A stretch of 30,912 nucleotides of DNA, taken from assembly GCA_900128585.1 (NCBI GenBank), contig LT642225.1, positions 1 through 30,912 of the forward strand, in the 5' to 3' direction. Under the pieces are notes generated by a model. It was not told where the DNA came from, ran no database searches, and saw only the letters and a program-made list of their open reading frames with translations. Made by a program: the position numbers and the translations under genes. This DNA is from Stramenopiles sp. TOSAG23-3 (Eukaryota > Sar). Shown here one piece after another: positions 18,329 through 26,777 of this stretch. Each line of letters begins with the position of its first letter. Position 1 is the first letter of the stretch.

Positions 18329-19353
18329 TTTGCTTCAAGGTTGGACCCGAACCCACCCCGCAAACACATTGCATTAGAATTCTACGTACGTTTGGAATTT
18401 CCCCCCTAAAAAACAGCAACAAAAACTACTACTCGTAGACGCTTGTGGGTATGCATGGAGACGCGCAGGAGGGTTGTGTTTGAATAATTCATTCTTTGTT
18501 GTTTATACCTGATTGAGTACCTTTAACAAATTTAACGCCCGCCTTGGCAACTCTGCTGCGACGTTCATCGTAAACCCTCTGTGTCCCCCCGCAAAATGTT
18601 TTTGTACTATTATTGTAATTAACACACAATACTGTTATACATCATATAATCAGTTAGTAAGGAATAAAATAATCACAATTTACATATTAAATCAATTAGT
18701 CCTCCATTTTCCCCCAGTTTTTCTGGCCTCCCCTTCCTTGCAGTGTTTGTGTGTTTGTTTTCCAGGTACGGTACCGGTACGTACTACTGTGAACTTGTTG
18801 CGAGCCACCTCGCACGAATTGCATCTGCTGCTGCTGTGCTTTTTCCTTAACTTTACAAACCAGGCACCAGAAGAAACTATCTAACAAATAAGAGCAAGAG
18901 GTGCCGCTAGCAGATTTTCATTAAGGATGTAGGATTCAACCCTGTTTCGACCGACCTAACCGTTTGCTCACTCACGAAAAGCCACCACAGTCGTCGCGGT
19001 TGCGGTTGGTGTTGGGTTGCCGTCACTCTCGTTGCTAATGCTGTGCTGTTGTCATCATCATTATTCTTCAAAATTCATAATAATAATAATAATGATGTTT
19101 TAATTCTTTATTTTTCTTCTTCTACTGCTGTACTTCCATACTTGGTACACCTCCTCATTACTAATTCTAATATTAATGTTGCATGCAGCACTCAGTTTAT
19201 TGTAAACAGTAGTGATAAAGTAACGCAATTATTCAGCGGCTTTTAAAGTTTGTGTATTGATAAATTGGACAAATTCAATATTGAGAAAAAGTGCTTATCC
19301 TCCACAGCGCAGTTTCCGAAGCGCAGTTCAAACCGTTGTGTTATGCCCGAAGG
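18329..19353. other. gene-free spacer
   Basis: The 3' flank of the secreted-protein gene and the 5' flank of the WW/IQ gene. It contains a GTACC cluster at 18762-18788 and TAA triplets at 19078-19097. An out-of-frame ATG at 19343, just before the WW gene start, opens a 17-codon frame that overlaps that gene. No supported gene is seen. Confidence 0.55.
18762..18788. repeat. GTACGGTACCGGTAC motif
   Basis: The 15-base string GTACGGTACCGGTAC occurs here (18766-18780) and again exactly at 20326-20340. Both are in gene-free DNA either side of the WW/IQ gene. Confidence 0.6.
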
Positions 19354-20178
19354 ATGTCTGGTGGGTACAAAGACCCCAGAGTGGCTGCATACCTGAAAGG
19401 TGGGGGGCCGAAAGAGCCGATTCAGCGTAGTCACAATGGCGACGCGCTCCCGCCAGGATGGGCCGTTGCAGCGCACTCGAATACCCTGTATAGAACAAAC
19501 AACAAAGGACCAAGGTGTTACTACATAAATGAGGAGGGGAAGAACGTTTCTTGGACGCGACCCCGTGATACAAACAAGGATTATGACAAGTACAAATTAT
19601 CAAAAAGGCACGTCAAACTGTTGGGTGACGACCGCCCAAGTTTGACTGCCCAGTACAACAAGAAGGCCCTTGATACACTCGAGAAATCGGCAGCGCTAGT
19701 TCGTAAGCGAGAGCTTTCGATCGCGAAGACAATGCGAAAAATAGGTCCAATAGTATTTATCACCCGCCTGCTTTTTGATGAGAAAAGTCTTTTTTTTGAC
19801 ACCTGGGTAAAGTTTACAGAAAATTCAAAGATTGAGAAAGAACGAATGAGGCAGCGAATGGCGTTAAAAATCCAAGGGAGAATTAGAATTAAACAGGCGA
19901 AACAGAGAGTGTTCGAAATTAAAAAAAAAGGTTACGTAGAAGCACACACTACGATGAAGCAATTGCATGGCCTCATTTCAGAATACATGGGGAAAATGCC
20001 AAAAGAAGATATTAAATGGTTCAACGAATGGACAAACGGTCAACGGCGAAGTGGATTCCCGGGCGTGATAACGATGTCAGCGAAAGAAAAGCAGCTGAGA
20101 AAAGCGAAGAAGCAATCGGAGGCTCGTATGTTGGTGCCGAAGAAAAAAACTCGTTCAAGGGGAAATTGGAATAAATAA
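19354..20178 (+). CDS. WW-domain and IQ-motif protein
   Basis: ATG 19354 (MSGGYKDPRV, A at -3) gives 274 residues. A WW-like module spans residues 32-70: LPPGW36, an aromatic pair in CYYIN, W67 and P70. The gap between the two Trp is 31 residues, about nine more than usual, because of an insert (NTLYRTNNKGPR) in the first loop. An IQ motif lies near 169-185 (M-A-L-K-I-Q-G-R-I-R), predicting calmodulin or light-chain binding. The remainder is basic, and the C-terminus is Lys/Arg-rich. WW domains bind proline-rich peptides, so an adaptor role linking to calcium signalling or the cytoskeleton is plausible. I cannot name an orthologue. An overlapping out-of-frame ATG at 19343 could affect start choice. 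Confidence 0.77.
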   Translation: MSGGYKDPRVAAYLKGGGPKEPIQRSHNGDALPPGWAVAAHSNTLYRTNNKGPRCYYINEEGKNVSWTRPRDTNKDYDKYKLSKRHVKLLGDDRPSLTAQYNKKALDTLEKSAALVRKRELSIAKTMRKIGPIVFITRLLFDEKSLFFDTWVKFTENSKIEKERMRQRMALKIQGRIRIKQAKQRVFEIKKKGYVEAHTTMKQLHGLISEYMGKMPKEDIKWFNEWTNGQRRSGFPGVITMSAKEKQLRKAKKQSEARMLVPKKKTRSRGNWNK

Positions 20179-20748
20179 CTATTGGTTGCACGGACCAATT
20201 TGTTTGCCCAATTCGTTTTTCTAGTGACCGTAAGAAGGAAAAAATGGTTTAACCCCCCCCCCCCCGTTACATTTTTTCGTCCCAAAGACATCAAAAAATA
20301 ATTTCTGATATACAGTAAGTGTACAGTACGGTACCGGTACCTGGGTACTATATTTAATTATAATAAGAATTTTATTATTATTATTTTATCTAGTATGAAA
20401 ATATATATAATAGCTACCGGTAGTATACATTTAATTGTTGGTTCGAACAAGTTACTACACCAACAAAAAATAAAAATAATCTGCCGCGAGAAAAAAAGAA
20501 GAAGATGATTTTATTATATATCCATTTTTTATCTCTCACGCTCTCACGATGAGATGTAACAAAATACTCTCTACAATGGCTAATAATATAGCTAATAAAA
20601 AATAATAATAGAGGAATCTTATTATAATAATACTACAACACACACCCACATATCAAAAAGCTTTTTTTTCTTCTTCCCCTCCTGTTTTCTGTTATATAAA
20701 TATATTTTTTATATATTTTATTTCATACACTAACGTTCGCTCCGACCT
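20179..20748. other. gene-free, convergent 3' flanks
   Basis: Between the WW/IQ gene (+) and NOP58 (-). It holds a 13-C run at 20253-20265, a GTACC cluster at 20321-20350 and an ACCGGT site near 20415. The rest is TTA/TAA and TATA-rich DNA (20350-20720). No coding signal is seen. Confidence 0.55.
20321..20350. repeat. GTACGGTACCGGTAC motif, second exact copy
   Basis: Shares the exact 15-mer GTACGGTACCGGTAC with 18766-18780 and continues into CTGGGTAC, giving several overlapping palindromes. Confidence 0.6.
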
Positions 20749-22251
20749 CTAATCCTTACTCTTTTTCTTTTTCTTCTCCTTTTTCGCTTTTTTCGCTTTC
20801 TTCGCAGATTTTTCTCCAGATGGAGGGCTTTCTGCCTCCCTCTTTGAAGATTTTTTAGACTTCTTCTCTTTCTTCTCTTTCTTCGCCTTCTTCGCCTTTT
20901 TGGCATCTTCATCGCTACTATCCTCAGAGTCACGTTTGCGCTTTACACCGGAAACGTCCGACGCAGTGTTGTAGGTGCCGGTTACTGACGTGTCTTTCGT
21001 ATATGCTTTCAATTCGGTGTGCACTTTGCCATTTCCAGTGCTCGCGCCATTTCCACGGCTCTCGAGCTCGCGCATACGCTGTTCCACCTTTGCACGTCCT
21101 TCAATGGCGATGGTCGGCCCCTCAGTATCGCCCAAGGCATCCACACGGATGGCAAGGGCCGTTTTGGCGGCGAGGACACGACTAATTTTGCCTTTAAATT
21201 TGGATGCGGTTTGGCCAATCAAGGAGGCGTGATAGATCAAACCATATTTTGGTGTGTCATGTTTCGTTTTCAAAGCTCGGAACAACGCCTTTTCAGCACC
21301 CAAAATTTGCACTGTAGAAGCGGGCTGCTTCGCGAGGTTCAACAGGCTCCCAGCGTGCGCCAGCAAACGTGCTCCCACAAGCTCGCCTACCATGACGGTC
21401 AAATTGGGAGCAATGGCGTTCATCCTGTTTTTCAAGTAATCGAACAGTTGCACACGATACTCCATCAAAGACTGCACTTGTTCAGACAGCTGCTTTATGT
21501 TCAAAATGTCAAGCTCGCCAATCTCTGTGCCCATACTTACTTCGGCAACCTCCTTCAATTCTTTCTCGATGTCTTCCTCCAAAACATCGCTAAAATCGTG
21601 ATTTTTACAGTTCTCCCTGGTTCCCATCTTGAGGATAACCTTGGCATATTGGAGGTTATCCACTACGATCTTCCCCATTTCTGGAAAGTGCCACCCGTAC
21701 CATTCGCGAACCCGCATGGCGTATATGTTTACCTCTTTGTCCAACTCATCAAGCAGGTTGATGGCCTGGACGATCATGGTATCGACTTTATCTGGGCTGA
21801 ACTTTAGCTTGTAGCGAGAGAGACCGTGCGACAGCCCGAGGCAATACGCCTTTTGGTCGTTCTCGGAAATCTCAGCAACAAGGGCGTTGAACTGGGTTCG
21901 AATTCCCCTCATTAATTCTTGGGACTTTTTGTTGTTGACACAACTGATGTCAAGCTTGTCTTTCACAATGCTTCCAAGCTTGCTGTCGGCAACGCCAAGC
22001 GAGTCGCCCTTTACGTTCTTCTTCAACAGACTCTTTAAGCTTTTATCAAGTTTTCCATCTACAATCGACACTGCCGCTTTCATCGCTTCCGTGGTGTCCT
22101 CAAACTTCTTGAAGGCTTGCAATTTGACTAAAGAGGCGGCTCTCTCCGGACTCTTAAATTCTTTATAAATGTTATCAACCTTTTCGAGCTTCCCCTCGTC
22201 CAAAACCTTGAACAAGGCATAGCCAGCAGCTGACTCGTACAATATCAACAT
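20749..22251 (-). CDS. NOP58: nucleolar box C/D snoRNP protein NOP58 (Nop5/SIK1 family)
   Basis: ATG 22251 gives 500 residues, the usual size for this family. The N-terminus MLILYESAAGYALFKVL is the NOP5 N-terminal domain. A helical coiled-coil region follows. The Nop domain at about 270-385 contains VGELVGARLLAHAGSL, ILGAEKALFRALK and SLIGQTASKFKGKISRVLAAK, which bind the kink-turn RNA with its 15.5K partner. The tail from about 430 is a KKE/KKx-rich stretch typical of NOP58. The protein should pair with NOP56 and fibrillarin in box C/D snoRNPs, directing 2'-O-methylation and pre-rRNA processing in the nucleolus. NOP56 is the main alternative, but the MLxL start and tail favour NOP58. Confidence 0.95.
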   Translation of the reverse strand: MLILYESAAGYALFKVLDEGKLEKVDNIYKEFKSPERAASLVKLQAFKKFEDTTEAMKAAVSIVDGKLDKSLKSLLKKNVKGDSLGVADSKLGSIVKDKLDISCVNNKKSQELMRGIRTQFNALVAEISENDQKAYCLGLSHGLSRYKLKFSPDKVDTMIVQAINLLDELDKEVNIYAMRVREWYGWHFPEMGKIVVDNLQYAKVILKMGTRENCKNHDFSDVLEEDIEKELKEVAEVSMGTEIGELDILNIKQLSEQVQSLMEYRVQLFDYLKNRMNAIAPNLTVMVGELVGARLLAHAGSLLNLAKQPASTVQILGAEKALFRALKTKHDTPKYGLIYHASLIGQTASKFKGKISRVLAAKTALAIRVDALGDTEGPTIAIEGRAKVEQRMRELESRGNGASTGNGKVHTELKAYTKDTSVTGTYNTASDVSGVKRKRDSEDSSDEDAKKAKKAKKEKKEKKSKKSSKREAESPPSGEKSAKKAKKAKKEKKKKKSKD

Positions 22252-23794
22252 GGTCTTGTATTCGTGACTTCGATTTTGGTACTACGTTTCTTCCGAATAA
22301 TATCAGACGACTTGTGTAAGATCACAGTTATTTTTTTCTACAGATACAAAGACAAGAAGAAACGGTGCCGTAAAGTGCTTTAACTCGCTTCTTTCTCATC
22401 ATAACCCGAACGATAGACCTCTCTTGTTCACTTACATCTCATTCGCAAACATTGTTTGTGTTTGTTGTTCATAGTTTTTTTAAATAATTATTATTAGTAT
22501 TATGATGATGAGATAATAATAATTTAATAATAATGATGATATAGTGCGGTAGTAGTGAGTAAAACTGTCTTCGTCGTCGCTCGGCCGTCGGCCGTCCAGA
22601 ACCACCATTACCACTACACCATGTTATTCTCCCTTTGATTTTATTGTTCTTCCTTTTGTATGGCTGTGGGAGGCCATCTACGTAGGCCTAGTATAATAAA
22701 TTTTATTATGATGCTGGATGGGAAATATCGCGAAAAATGCTTCTTTATTAAACTCCTTTTATTCCATAAATAATTGTATTATGAAGCACACAGACCAATC
22801 ATTTTGACAAGTTGATAGATCAAAAAGCACATTTTTTGGTATACTAAAGATCTAGTAAACAATACACTTTGTGAAGTTGAATGATGAGATGAGTGAGAGA
22901 CTAAAAACGAGTACACGAGAAGTGCAAGTACACACTGTCAGTATGTATATATTATAGTACTTTTTATTTGTATTATAATATTTAATTTAATAGGGTTTTA
23001 TTTAGTCTATTGAAGGAATTCGATATACGTATTTCCGCAGAAGTAGAAAATTCGAAGTTCTTTAGCTCTTGTCTTGGTGTCCATTATTTAGTGAACAATA
23101 GAACTATATTGTAGGAATTTTACGTCCGTTTGAAAATAAGGTTTTAAAGTAATATCGTGATATTATTTATCTTATACTTTATACAATATCTGAAAATAAT
23201 ATATATTTATGTCCTTAAACTTGTGAACTTCACGACCGTAATCAGTTGTCATCAGCACAAGAGCAAATAAAAAATCCAAAGTAAATAGGGGGTAGGTACA
23301 GGTATAATATTTAACAGGAATACCGTAGTGTGTGCGAGAAGACGACTAATAATATTATTTTCGACAGCACATACCTGGTACAGTACTTCCATGCAAATGA
23401 TTGATTGAATTATATTGAGTACTACAGTTCACTACCGGTACAGGTATTTAATTCGTTCCTTCTTCTATCTTCTTGGTATGATATTTTTAAAATTATTTTT
23501 TGGCAATAATAATAATAAAATAATAAAATATTATTATTATGAGGGACAACATGTATGTATATATACACCATCACATCATATTATTCCTATAATATAAAAT
23601 AATAAATATATATACGGTACTGCCACTTTTTATTTTAATCAAAAATTGAATGAACAACGCAAGGATTTGTTGCATGTGAGCAAATAAGCAAATCAACAAG
23701 AGCCTTTAAAAGGCAATGGAAGATGTGCACGGACCGTGTGTCGTATGCAAGCCTTTTTAAGAAACAGAAACAAACGCCGAAAGTGTGCTGAGAA
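22252..23794. other. 1.5-kb gene-free divergent upstream region
   Basis: Between the start of NOP58 (-) and the polycystin-like fragment (+). TAA/ATT/GAT triplet blocks occur at 22480-22560 and 23500-23545. A GTACC-type motif lies at 23431-23450, with a CTGGTACAG near 23373. A GC-rich island with CGTCGTCGCTCGGCCGTCGG lies near 22572-22595. No gene is supported. Confidence 0.55.
23431..23450. repeat. ACCGGTACAGGT motif
   Basis: CTACCGGTACAGGT here matches CCACCGGTACAGGT at 3697-3710 in 13 of 14 bases. It is another member of the GTACC-type motif set in gene-free DNA. Confidence 0.45.
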
Positions 23795-24217
23795 ATGAGC
23801 TCCTCTGATGACATCAAAATAGACCTGGAGCTGGCAAATAGTTCCGTGGAAGCATTTGCTAGCCCAAAAGGGAAACTGGCGGATAATGGCGATCGAGCAA
23901 CTGTGCTGGCCCTGAAGCTACAGGCTATGTTTCGCGCGAAACGGGCGCGCGCCAAAGCGAACGAAGTTCGGGAGGAAAAGTTGAGAAAATTCGAAAATAA
24001 AATAAAAATGGAAAGCCCGTTGAGATCGACCTGTTACTACATGATGTTCCTCGTGTTGTTTGCAGTGGCCGTGTTTCTTCGTGTAGACTCGGAAGCACTT
24101 TACTTTGTCACCATTATGGACGACTGGGTAGTGCAGGAGGAATTCTCCCCGTCGGATTCTCAGATTTATAAGAATTTCAATGACATACAATCAGTTCAAG
24201 GGTACATTGATTACTAA
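23795..24217 (+). pseudogene. truncated polycystin (PKD2)-like channel N-terminus
   Basis: ATG 23795 (A at -3) opens 140 residues. Residues 35-58 (VLALKLQAMFRAKRARAKAN) resemble an IQ-like basic helix. Residues 80-96 are one transmembrane helix (YYMMFLVLFAVAVFLRV). The segment after it, VDSEALYFVTIMDDWVVQEEF then NFNDIQSVQGYIDY, resembles the start of the extracellular domain that follows S1 in polycystins. A full polycystin would need five more helices and several hundred residues; the next 585 bases hold nothing of the kind. The stop at 24215 coincides with the start of repeat R2a, whose similarity to R1 begins at about the same base. I infer truncation by the repeat. It may still be expressed as a short protein. 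The family call rests on pattern only. Confidence 0.5.
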
Positions 24218-24330
24218 AACCGCAGCGGTAGAGAAAAGTTCCCAGTACATGAAGGAACACGTAAACCTATACTGGACTAAATGAGTAGATTCATTTTCGC
24301 GGTATATGGTGAGGAAAGATAATGTTTTTT
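24213..24330 (+). repeat. decayed mobile-element body, copy R2a
   Basis: This segment aligns with R1 (from about 8938) and R3. Shared strings include AAGTTC.CAGTA.ATGAAGGAAC, then TAAACCTATACTGGAC, GTAGATTCATTTTCGCGGTA and GAGGAAAGATAA. The alignable part begins in the last codons of the polycystin-like frame (ATTACTAAAACCGCAGCGG against ATTAGTAAAATCACAGTAGC). Confidence 0.6.
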
Positions 24331-24383
24331 AAAATTACAAACACTTTAAAAAATAGCAGAAGCCAAGCTTTCGTTTTTAATAA

Positions 24384-24640
24384 AACAGCCAATTTTTTGT
24401 TCTTAAGTTCTTACTTCGTAATGGATAAACTATATTAGGAAAGAAGGATAATTTATCTTATGAGGAAGCTAAATTTAATTACTATTACCAAATAAGCCGC
24501 TGCTTGGAAGATGGTATAAGGATTGATTTATCTCTGAGTGAGATATCGGATGAGGAAAAGTTGATTACGGTTCATATGCAAGCAATGCCAATTCAGTTAT
24601 CGCCCCGGATAGTTTATAAAAAAAAATGATGATTGACAAC
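24384..24640 (+). repeat. arm motif followed by body piece R2b
   Basis: AACAGCCAATTTTTTGTTCT (about 24385-24404) is an arm motif in the same orientation as 1628-1648. About 140 bases later, GAGTGAGATATCGGATGAGGAA and the bases after it match R1 near 8802-8830. If a two-base difference is allowed for, both copies read PDEEVDYGS or a near match in the same register. This gives the order arm, then acidic coding fragment, expected of one end of the parent element. Confidence 0.55.
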
Positions 24641-24691
24641 CATCAATGAGACGAAATTACAGAACCAAGTTAGGATTAGGGTACGACGAAG

Positions 24692-24735
24692 CTTAAATAA
24701 CAGCCAATTTTCTTAATTTAATTTAATTACTTAAA
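24692..24735 (+). repeat. dispersed arm motif, solitary copy
   Basis: CTTAAATAACAGCCAATTTT followed by CTTAATTT matches the left arm. The flank word TTTAATTACTTAAATAA appears again just after it, at about 24720-24738, as if two copies of the outer flank were nested. Confidence 0.55.
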
Positions 24736-24802
24736 TAATTTATCTTCTTCATTACGAGGAGTTTCATCTTCGATTTAAAGAAAAAAAAAACTAAAGTGCA
24801 CA

Positions 24803-25900
24803 TCACAGGCGCGCTGGGATTCCTAGCCAAGAAAGTATGCGCAAAGAAAAGACGTGGTACCATCTTATGTCCGGCCACCACGGCTCGATGCGATCGGCAG
24901 ATTTATGTTGCAGATTAGCCATACCATTCCTGATGGTGGACAGCTGCAAAGAAATATACGGAAGCTCCAACATAATTTGACCGTATCGAAGGGCAAGCAC
25001 ATCCGTAGGCGGGTCTTTTGTAATTTCACTCCCACGTCCAGCAGAGTCAGCGGCGACGAGAGGCTCGCCATCTATTGTAACCCTATGCATCAAGCGGTGT
25101 TGCCCATGATAATCATTTATCGCGCAGTGCCAAACTGCACGATTATCCCATAGTATCGCTGATCCTTTTGTCCACTTAAACCGAGTCATGTTCGAAGGTG
25201 ACACCGCAGCGGTGTAAAGAGTTTCCAAGAGGGGTTTGGATTCTTCCGGCGTTTTCCCTTCAAAGTGAAGCGTAAATGAAGGGTTTACAAACAGGGTTTT
25301 TCGTTTTGACAGTGGGTGAGATATTACTACAGGATGGATGCTAGTTTGCATTGCAGCATCTGGGTTGTTGTACAGAGGTTTTGCGGTGCCCTTATCTATC
25401 ACTCGGCGCCCAAAGACTGGTCGAGACGAGTGCACGGCTCGAAGACCCTCAAGCTGCTCTTTAATTTTCTGGGGAAGACTATCGTACGCTTTCGCCATAT
25501 CTACAAACACCGTGTCACCACCAGTTGCCGGGAGATCCCGAGCAACCAACAAGCTTCCCAACGCGGGTGCAAAATCATACGAATGGTCGGTGTGGAAGTA
25601 TTCACCGATCGCGCTCTTCTGGCCTGGAACTTTTTCTACTTTTGCAATGCCTGGGTGAGAGCTGACGTAGTTGAAGAACCGGTTTACGTTAATCGTACCA
25701 AACCGCTTTGCAAACTTTAAGTGATCGTCCATTGTAAATACACAACCATTATCAATGCCCCTAAAAAATACAACACCATGGTCTGAAAAATGCTTTTTCA
25801 CTTCCACGAGTTCCTCTTCACTTATTGTGGCAAGCGTTAGGCCAGTGACTTCCGCACCACAGCTTAAATTTTTGTTCCAAATGTGGCGCGGTGACGACAT
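24803..25900 (-). CDS. TauD/TfdA-family Fe(II)/2-oxoglutarate dioxygenase
   Basis: ATG 25900 gives 365 residues. The iron-binding facial triad is visible: H103 and D105 in YFHTDHSYD, and H258 in WDNRAVWHCA. The 2-oxoglutarate-binding arginine lies in HRLMHRVTIDG (R269/R273), in the usual TauD spacing. The N-terminal CGAEVTGL and the HGVVFFRG strand are also typical of the family. Residues about 280-365 are an extra C-terminal extension with a hydrophobic stretch (YHVFSLRILSWLGIPARL), longer than bacterial TauD (about 283 residues). The enzyme hydroxylates or cleaves an organic substrate using O2 and 2-oxoglutarate. The substrate cannot be read from sequence; taurine, alkylsulfonates, 2,4-D-like ethers or a small metabolite are all precedents. 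Cytosolic location is likely. Confidence 0.88.
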   Translation of the reverse strand: MSSPRHIWNKNLSCGAEVTGLTLATISEEELVEVKKHFSDHGVVFFRGIDNGCVFTMDDHLKFAKRFGTINVNRFFNYVSSHPGIAKVEKVPGQKSAIGEYFHTDHSYDFAPALGSLLVARDLPATGGDTVFVDMAKAYDSLPQKIKEQLEGLRAVHSSRPVFGRRVIDKGTAKPLYNNPDAAMQTSIHPVVISHPLSKRKTLFVNPSFTLHFEGKTPEESKPLLETLYTAAVSPSNMTRFKWTKGSAILWDNRAVWHCAINDYHGQHRLMHRVTIDGEPLVAADSAGRGSEITKDPPTDVLALRYGQIMLELPYISLQLSTIRNGMANLQHKSADRIEPWWPDIRWYHVFSLRILSWLGIPARL

Positions 25901-26436
25901 TTTTGCGGCACCTATAATTTTTATTTTTTGTGTACTGGGGATGGTCGTTTACACGACAAATTTACAACCTCGCAAATACCATGATAATCCGTCTTATCTG
26001 AAATGACAGTGTCATGGTTTGACGACAAACTTCACCTATATACGGAAAGGAATTTCTCAGTACTACCCGAACCCATTTTTTCACTATCGTACTTGTCCGA
26101 TATTGTGTCCCCAGCAGGGGGGGGTGTTGTATTATTAATACCGTTATATGATGATGTGGTGGTGGTGGTGTGTGAATGTGTGAACTTTTTTTTAATTAAA
26201 AGACAGGCAGGGAGCAGGGAGTGTTATTGTATGGTACTTTTATCCGATTTTGTGTCAAGTATTTATGCGTGTGAACTTTTTTTAATTAAAAAACTAGCAG
26301 GGAGTTAGTGTTACACAAAATAACATTGAATAACAGCTAAAATGACGGAAAAACTTATAATTTTAACCAAAAAAAAAAGTTCTATTTTATTTTCACTCTA
26401 CGCATTTATATAGGGTATTGTTACAAGTACAATATT
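25901..26436. other. gene-free spacer with imperfect direct duplication
   Basis: This is the 5' flank of the dioxygenase gene. It holds GTGGTGGTGG simple sequence at 26155-26172, the duplication at 26178-26312, a degenerate arm motif (AATAACAGCTAAAAT) near 26330-26344 and a poly-A tract at 26369-26378. No supported gene is seen. Confidence 0.5.
26178..26312. repeat. imperfect direct repeat, about 45-bp units 91 bp apart
   Basis: GTGTGAACTTTTTTTTAATT at 26178 and GTGTGAACTTTTTTTAATTA at 26269 each continue into a GCAGGGAG-containing stretch and GTGTTA. The second unit is a few bases shorter. It looks like a local duplication. Confidence 0.65.
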
Positions 26437-26658
26437 TTAAGTGTGAAATTCGTTCGCGCATGTATTGAGCAGTTCCGTACGCATCGTCCTGTGATGGTCT
26501 GTTCGTGGTGTCGGCAACCATACGGGCGGGAGTTTTAAACGATTGTGCGCCATCGCCTCGATGCATGCCAGGTATAAACAATTTCCGTCTCTCGGGATGG
26601 GCATTACCTGATAGCCCTTGGGGGCGTGACTGGGCGGCAGTTGCTTCGGTTGTCGCAT
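26437..26658 (-). pseudogene. OTU cysteine-protease domain fragment
   Basis: ATG 26658 gives 73 residues. The motif MPIPRDGNCLYLACIEAM matches the OTU active-site opening (D-G-N-C, then aromatic and Ala/Cys), with Asp and the nucleophile Cys both present. MRTELLNTCANE fits the following helix. The frame ends at 26437 before the catalytic His strand, so the domain, normally about 120 residues or more, is truncated and should not be active. The region is notably GC-rich against AT-rich flanks. A degenerate arm motif lies just upstream in its own direction (26725-26744), and a weaker one lies downstream (26330). It may be cargo or debris of a mobile element. An in-frame GTG at 26700 is less likely as start. 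Confidence 0.5.
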
Positions 26659-26724
26659 GGGCGTCAGGGCGGGGTCGCCTCTTTGGCGGTGGGGGGACAC
26701 AATATTTAATGTATTTCAATAATT

Positions 26725-26745
26725 TAAAAAACAAAAAATTGGCCG
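26725..26745 (-). repeat. dispersed arm motif, degenerate copy
   Basis: AAAAAACAAAAAATTGGCCG resembles the right-arm sequence (AAAACAAGAAAATTGGCTG) with two or three changes. It lies between the OTU fragment and the transporter gene. Confidence 0.4.
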
Positions 26746-26777
26746 GTGTCCCCAGAGGCTTTTATTTCTCGCTCTGG

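Larger units (their letters stand above)
24218..24802. other. gene-free, convergent 3' flanks made mostly of repeat pieces
   Basis: Between the polycystin-like fragment (+) and the dioxygenase gene (-). In order it holds R2a, an arm motif near 24384, the R2b body piece and another arm motif near 24699. The last 60 bases before the dioxygenase stop are AT-rich. No intact gene is seen. Confidence 0.6.

Noticed and set aside
18513-18884. 123-codon open frame on the + strand
   Set aside because: Low-complexity peptide with irregular composition that spans a GTACC repeat cluster; no domain or codon signal.
20730-20933. Lys/Arg-only short frame on the - strand
   Set aside because: It is an out-of-frame reading of the Lys-rich NOP58 tail.
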